A DNA stretch of 9,522 bases from Solirubrobacterales bacterium (GTDB lineage: Bacteria; Actinomycetota; Thermoleophilia; Solirubrobacterales; Solirubrobacteraceae): assembly GCA_013695395.1 (NCBI GenBank), contig JACDAP010000251.1, forward strand, positions 1-9,522. The letters are read 5' to 3'. The stretch's first letter is position 1. Each line of letters begins with the position of its first letter. The translations under genes were made by a program, and so were the position numbers. A model generated the notes under the pieces. The model saw only the letters and a list, made by a program, of their open reading frames with translations, was not told the origin of the DNA and searched no databases. This document shows, in pieces, positions 6,095 through 9,522 of the stretch.

Positions 6095-6110
6095 GTGAAT
6101 CATGATTCAC
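6095..6110. promoter_or_regulatory. Perfect 16-bp palindrome, probable TetR operator
   Basis: GTGAATCATGATTCAC is an exact 16-bp palindrome between the divergent tetR (start 6085) and membrane-protein gene (start 6118). Length, symmetry and AT-rich centre fit a TetR-family dimer site. CATGAT, a weak -10 match (four of six), occurs at its centre on both strands, so one bound dimer could block both promoters. No -35 boxes are evident. Confidence 0.7.
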
Positions 6111-6117
6111 GTTCCAG

Positions 6118-7590
6118 ATGTGCGGGCACGGAGCTACCTTCGCCATCATCGCGACGCTGCTCGACAACCGACCCCTGCCCGCTTCCGTGCCGTCGACCGT
6201 CGCGCCGGAGGCCCCCGAGGGCACCTGGCGTTCGCCGCTGCTGATCGTCGCCGCCTGCCTCGTGCTCGCCGCGCTCAGCCTGCTGCTGCCGAGCACCCCG
6301 ACCTACGACCCTTGGGCCTGGATCATCTGGGGGCGGGAGATCCTGCACCTCGACCTCGTCACCACCGACGGCCCGTCGTGGAAGCCGCTGCCCGCGCTCT
6401 TCACCGTCCCGTTCGCGCTGTTCGGCGGTGCGGCGCCCTGGCTCTGGCTGATCGTGGCCCGCGCGGGCGCGCTGCTCGGCCTCGTCTTCGCGTTCCGGAT
6501 CGCGCGCCGGCTTGCCGGCCCGTTCGCAGGCGGCGCCGCCGCCGGGGCGCTCGTCCTCTCCCCGTGGACCTTCAAGAACGCAGCGCTCGGCAACTCCGAG
6601 GGCCTCATGGCCGCCGCGGTCCTCGGGGCGATCGACCGCCACCTGGCCGGCCGCTACCACCAGGCCTTTGCGCTCGGGCTCGGCGCGGCGCTCCTGCGGC
6701 CGGAGGCCTGGCCCTTCTTCGGCCTCTACGGCCTCTGGCTGCTCTGGCGCGAGCGGGGTCGCGCCGCCCTGCTGGTCGGTGGCGCCTTCGCGTCGCTGCC
6801 GGTGCTCTGGTTCGGTCCCGAGCTCTGGGGCTCGGGGAACCTCAACCGCGCCTCCGACCGGGCCCAGCAGCCGAACGCCGACTCGGCCGCCTTCGCCGCC
6901 GACCCGGCCGTCGAGGTGCTGCGCAAGACGATGGACATGTTCACGACGCCGATCGGCGTGGGCCTGGTCGCGCTGCTGCTCGTCCTGCTGCTCCGGCGTC
7001 CCTCCCTCGCCGGCCGCGGACGGCTCATCGGTGGACTAGCCCTGATCTCGGTCGCGTGGCTCGCGATCGTCGCGGTGATGACCGCCAACGGCTTCTCGGG
7101 CAACCAGCGCTACCTCGTCATGCCCGTGACGATCCTCTTCGTGCTCGGCGCCGTCGGCCTCGGAGCAGGGCTGCAGGAGCTGCGGCGGCTGCCGTCCGGG
7201 CGCCTGGCCGGAGTGCTGGCCGCGAGCCTGGCGGCGCTCGCCTGCTCCGCGTCCTACTGGGGCGACGTGGGGAACATGCTCGACAGCCTCGAATACCAGG
7301 GTGTGCTCCAGGCCGATCTCGAGCGCTCGGTGGAGGAGGCCGGCGGCCCCGAGTTCCTGCGCGCCTGCGGCCCTGCCGCGACCGGTGCGTTCCTCGTGCC
7401 CGCGGTGGCGTGGCAGCTCGACGTGCACGCCAACCGCGTCGGCCTCGAGACCCAGTTGCCGGGCGTCGTCTTCCGGGTCCAGACGCACCCGTTCTCCAAC
7501 GCCGTCCCGTCGGTCAAGCCGATCCTCGGGGAGCCGACGACAACGTTCGCCGACCGCGGCAACTGGCGCATCCTGGGGGACTGCGGGTGA
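6118..7590 (+). CDS. Multi-spanning membrane protein, possible GT-C-type glycosyltransferase
   Basis: I do not recognise the family with confidence. The 490-residue protein has a first transmembrane helix at about 39-58, then a loop with YDPWAWIIWGREI (63-75) and GPSWKPLP (85-92). The position and acidic-aromatic content of that loop resemble the first external loop of GT-C glycosyltransferases, which transfer sugar from polyprenyl-phosphate donors outside the membrane. Further hydrophobic segments lie near 94-127, 134-148, 162-176, 182-208, 216-232, 276-292, 302-321, 333-352 and 362-378. A polar LLRPEAWPF motif stands at 192-200. The last 110 residues look soluble and contain two cysteines (C417, C489) that could pair if extracytoplasmic. 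ATG 6118 lies 7 nt after the palindromic operator; there is no Shine-Dalgarno, and GTG 6187 is an alternative. The stop overlaps the next gene (GTGA). A role in envelope glycan or lipid glycosylation is inference from fold and neighbours. Confidence 0.8.
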   Translation: MCGHGATFAIIATLLDNRPLPASVPSTVAPEAPEGTWRSPLLIVAACLVLAALSLLLPSTPTYDPWAWIIWGREILHLDLVTTDGPSWKPLPALFTVPFALFGGAAPWLWLIVARAGALLGLVFAFRIARRLAGPFAGGAAAGALVLSPWTFKNAALGNSEGLMAAAVLGAIDRHLAGRYHQAFALGLGAALLRPEAWPFFGLYGLWLLWRERGRAALLVGGAFASLPVLWFGPELWGSGNLNRASDRAQQPNADSAAFAADPAVEVLRKTMDMFTTPIGVGLVALLLVLLLRRPSLAGRGRLIGGLALISVAWLAIVAVMTANGFSGNQRYLVMPVTILFVLGAVGLGAGLQELRRLPSGRLAGVLAASLAALACSASYWGDVGNMLDSLEYQGVLQADLERSVEEAGGPEFLRACGPAATGAFLVPAVAWQLDVHANRVGLETQLPGVVFRVQTHPFSNAVPSVKPILGEPTTTFADRGNWRILGDCG

Positions 7591-9275
7591 GCGCCCCGCC
7601 CTTCGACGGGGCTCGCGGCGGCCTCCGCGCCCTGCGGGCTCCCGTGATGCCCCGGGTGCGCGCGCTGCCGGTCGCGATCACGATTCCGCTCGCCCTCGGC
7701 GGGCTGCTGCTCGCGAGCCTCCTGCTGCGGACGACCGCGCTCCACGCGCCGTTCTGGATCGACGAGGGGCTCTCGGTCGGCATCGCCTCGCATTCGTTCA
7801 GCGAGATCCCGGGCGTGCTGCGGCTTGACGGCTCCCCGCCCCTCTACTACCTGACCCTGCACGTCTGGATGGCGATCTTCGGGGATGGGCAGGCGACCAC
7901 GCACGTCCTGTCGCTCGGCTTCGCGCTCCTGGCCGTGCCGGTCGCCTACTGGGCGGCCGGCGGAACCTTCGGGCGCCGCGCCGGGTTCTTCGCCGCGCTG
8001 CTGGCCGCGGCGAGCCCCTTCCTCACCTACTACGCGCAGGAGACCCGCATGTACGCGCTGGTCGCGCTGCTCGCGCTGGTCGTCGCGGCCGTCCACGTCC
8101 GCGTCTTCGTCTTCCGCCGGCGTGCCTTCCTGCCGCTCTTCTCGCTCTCGCTGGCGGCCTTGATGTACACGCATAACTGGGGGCTCTTCCTGGCTGTGGG
8201 CACGGTCGTGGCGCTCGTCCCCGCCTGGCGCTTCGTGGCGGACCGGCGGGCGTTCACCAAGGACGTCGTGCTCGGCTACGGCGGCGCCGGGCTGCTCTAC
8301 GCGCCCTGGCTGCCCACGCTCTACTTCCAGGCTGGGCACACCGGCGCGCCGTGGTCGACGCGCCCGAGCGTGGCCGACGTCTTCGGCCCGATCTCGAGCA
8401 TCCTCGGCGGCGAGACCGTCCCCTTCGCGCTCCTGCTGGGAGCCGGCGCCGGGCTCGCGACGATCGTCAAGCAGCGCGGCGCGGCGAGCACCGGGGTGGC
8501 CCCGGCGGACGTGGACGACGGGGTGCGCCGGACCGCCGTCTGGGTGCTGATCGTGCTGCCGGTCGCCGGGCTGGTCGTCGCCTGGACCGCCTCGCAGATC
8601 TCCCCGGCCTTCACCGGGCGCTACTTCGCCGTCTTCGTCGGCCCCGTGATCCTGCTGGCCGGGATCGGGCTGGCCCACGCGGGCCGGCTCGGGCTCGTGA
8701 CGCTCGTGATCATCTGCGCGCTCTGGCTCGATCCGCGGACCGACCAGATCGAGGCCAAGAGCAACGTCCGGACGGTCGCCGCGAAGGTCTCCGCGGACGT
8801 GTATCCGGGAGACCTCATCGTCTCGATCCACCCCGAGCAGGTGCCGGTGCTCCACTACTACCTGCCCGAGGGGCTGCGCTACGCCGACGCGCTCGGGATG
8901 GTGGGCGACCCGCTCGTCTTCGACTGGCGCGACGCGCTGGAGCGGTTGCGCGCCGCCAAGCCGTCGCGGGTGCTCGACTCCTACGTCTCCTCGCTGCGCC
9001 CCGGGCAGACCCTCGTGCTCGTCAACCCGATCATCCGCACCGCGACCTGGAACGCGCCGTGGACCTCCCTCGTGCGCCGGCGCTCGGCTCAGTGGCAGCG
9101 GCTGGCCGACCGCAACCCGTCGCTGGTGCGCATCGGGGTCCAGCCCCGCTTCGGCAACCGCCCGCTGCCGCGCGGCGTCCGCGCGACGCTCTATCGCAAG
9201 ACCGCCGCGCCGCGCGATCTCGCGGCCGAACGGAGGGCCCGTCAGGCGCTCCTGGCGACCCCTGAGCCTCGTTAA
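7587..9275 (+). CDS. GT-C/PMT-like membrane glycosyltransferase (ArnT/dolichyl-phosphate-mannosyltransferase superfamily)
   Basis: A 562-residue integral membrane protein resembling the PMT_2/GT39-GT83 group, which transfers a sugar from a polyprenyl-phosphate donor to a protein, lipid or glycan on the outer face of the membrane. Helix 1 is at about 29-48, followed by the diagnostic external loop APFWIDEGLSV, whose D59-E60 pair corresponds to the catalytic acidic pair of GT-C enzymes, then GSPPLYYLTLHVW (82-94). The family motif YYAQETRMYAL stands at 148-158, and ten or so further helices run to about 380. A soluble C-terminal portion of about 180 residues follows (PGDLIVSIHPEQVPVLHYYLP and on). 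GTG 7587 overlaps the previous stop and has GGGGGA six bases upstream; ATG 7647 is an alternative just before helix 1. Donor and acceptor cannot be told from sequence alone. Translational coupling suggests it acts with the upstream membrane protein. Confidence 0.88.
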   Translation: MSAPPFDGARGGLRALRAPVMPRVRALPVAITIPLALGGLLLASLLLRTTALHAPFWIDEGLSVGIASHSFSEIPGVLRLDGSPPLYYLTLHVWMAIFGDGQATTHVLSLGFALLAVPVAYWAAGGTFGRRAGFFAALLAAASPFLTYYAQETRMYALVALLALVVAAVHVRVFVFRRRAFLPLFSLSLAALMYTHNWGLFLAVGTVVALVPAWRFVADRRAFTKDVVLGYGGAGLLYAPWLPTLYFQAGHTGAPWSTRPSVADVFGPISSILGGETVPFALLLGAGAGLATIVKQRGAASTGVAPADVDDGVRRTAVWVLIVLPVAGLVVAWTASQISPAFTGRYFAVFVGPVILLAGIGLAHAGRLGLVTLVIICALWLDPRTDQIEAKSNVRTVAAKVSADVYPGDLIVSIHPEQVPVLHYYLPEGLRYADALGMVGDPLVFDWRDALERLRAAKPSRVLDSYVSSLRPGQTLVLVNPIIRTATWNAPWTSLVRRRSAQWQRLADRNPSLVRIGVQPRFGNRPLPRGVRATLYRKTAAPRDLAAERRARQALLATPEPR

Positions 9276-9294
9276 GTTCGGTTAGCGCCCGTTA
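9271..9294 (+). repeat. Three GTTA repeats at exact 10-nt spacing
   Basis: GTTA occurs at 9271, 9281 and 9291, extended as GTTAAG, GTTAGC and GTTAGA. The first copy overlaps the TAA stop of the glycosyltransferase gene; the set lies 44-67 nt upstream of the flavoprotein ATG. One-helical-turn direct repeats are typical of sites bound by OmpR-type response regulators or other head-to-tail dimers. The core is only four bases, so chance is a real alternative. Confidence 0.3.
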
Positions 9295-9337
9295 GAGGGA
9301 GGGCGGAACGTCCGCGCGCGACGCCAAAGTGCTCCTT

Positions 9338-9522
9338 ATGACGCTCACCACCCGTTCCGACGACGCCGCCCGCTACGGCGACGACGATCCGAACGCCAAG
9401 CCCTACGTGGTCATCGGCGGCGGTCCCGCCGGCCTGTCCGCTGGATACCTGCTGGCCAAGGCCGGCAAGAAGGTCATCGTCTTCGAGGCCGACGACCAGG
9501 TGGGCGGCATCGCCAAGACCGT
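9338..9522 (+). CDS. FAD-dependent oxidoreductase, possibly UDP-galactopyranose-mutase-like, 3' partial
   Basis: Only the first 61 codons are in the window. After a short polar leader of about 22 residues comes an unmistakable dinucleotide-binding Rossmann motif: YVVIGGGPAGLSAGYLLAKAG, then an acidic strand end KVIVFEADD and VGGIAKT. This is the N-terminus of FAD enzymes of the amine-oxidase, protoporphyrinogen-oxidase and UDP-galactopyranose-mutase group. VGGIAKT is most reminiscent of mutase-like proteins that sit among glycan genes, which would fit the glycosyltransferases just upstream; this narrower call is a guess. ATG 9338 lacks a close Shine-Dalgarno sequence, and GTG 9329 is an in-frame alternative. 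GAGGGAGGG at 9295-9303 is too far away (34 nt) to serve the ATG directly. The 62-bp gap upstream suggests its own promoter, perhaps connected with the GTTA repeats. Confidence 0.85.
   Translation, partial: MTLTTRSDDAARYGDDDPNAKPYVVIGGGPAGLSAGYLLAKAGKKVIVFEADDQVGGIAKT

Noticed and set aside
6102..7586. An open plus-strand frame from the ATG in the palindrome runs without stop through 9275 (1057 codons), suggesting one giant fusion protein.
   Set aside because: The first half in that frame is arginine- and proline-rich with no membrane or domain pattern, whereas the frame starting at 6118 encodes clear hydrophobic helices. Stops are rare in all frames of this GC-rich DNA. Only the part from 7587 is a real gene.
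9285..9306. GCGCCC and GGGCGG around a 10-nt loop as a terminator after the glycosyltransferase gene.
   Set aside because: Only five base pairs with no T-run; too weak to call.
1..9522. CRISPR arrays, tRNA or rRNA genes, transposases, integrases, phage genes or toxin-antitoxin pairs.
   Set aside because: I saw no regularly spaced repeats beyond the short GTTA set, no tRNA-like cloverleaf or CCA ends, and no proteins of these families; every sizeable stretch is explained by the genes listed.

Overview
The window is about 70% GC with strong GC bias at third codon positions, and genes are packed with spacings of a few bases or overlapping stop/start codons. Gene content (RadA, DisA, a CarD-type regulator, the non-mevalonate isoprenoid enzymes IspD and IspF) and protein style point to an actinobacterium. 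A deep-branching lineage such as Thermoleophilia/Solirubrobacterales is my guess; no rRNA or other phylogenetic marker is present to prove it.

Layout. (1) Positions 2-5479, plus strand: a conserved housekeeping block. It starts with radA (5' end cut off), then a small RsbW/SpoIIAB-like ATPase-fold protein, disA (c-di-AMP synthase and DNA-integrity sensor), carD (RNA polymerase-binding regulator), ispD, a PHP-domain phosphatase of the histidinol-phosphatase type, and ispF. From family knowledge, radA-disA and carD-ispD-ispF are familiar neighbour groups; the anti-sigma-like gene and the PHP gene look like additions to that core. (2) Positions 5495-6085, minus strand: a TetR-family repressor convergent with ispF. 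An imperfect 15-nt inverted repeat spans the junction and contains both stop codons. (3) Positions 6118-9275, plus strand: two overlapping genes for large multi-spanning membrane proteins, the second clearly GT-C/PMT-like and the first an unrecognised membrane protein of similar build. They are divergent from tetR, and a perfect 16-bp palindrome lies between. (4) From 9338 to the window end: the start of an FAD-dependent oxidoreductase, possibly UDP-galactopyranose-mutase-like.

How they may work together. The first block joins DNA repair (RadA), DNA-damage/c-di-AMP signalling (DisA), transcription initiation control (CarD, perhaps a sigma-factor switch protein) and isoprenoid precursor synthesis (IspD, IspF). 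The second block looks like cell-envelope glycan work: polyprenyl-phosphate-sugar-dependent glycosyltransferases need lipid carriers that ultimately derive from the IspD/IspF pathway. That link is inference.

Most notable points: carD has no ATG, GTG or TTG at the expected start, but an ATC sits 5 nt after a perfect AGGAGG; DisA has DGG where the family has the catalytic DGA motif; ispF and tetR end in the same four residues (DRAG) through an inverted repeat whose two mismatches are both synonymous; and a palindromic operator candidate sits between tetR and the membrane-protein genes. I found no tRNA, rRNA, CRISPR array, insertion sequence or phage gene. I did not find a clearly new multi-gene system. 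No intergenic stretch reaches 300 bases; the longest is about 100.
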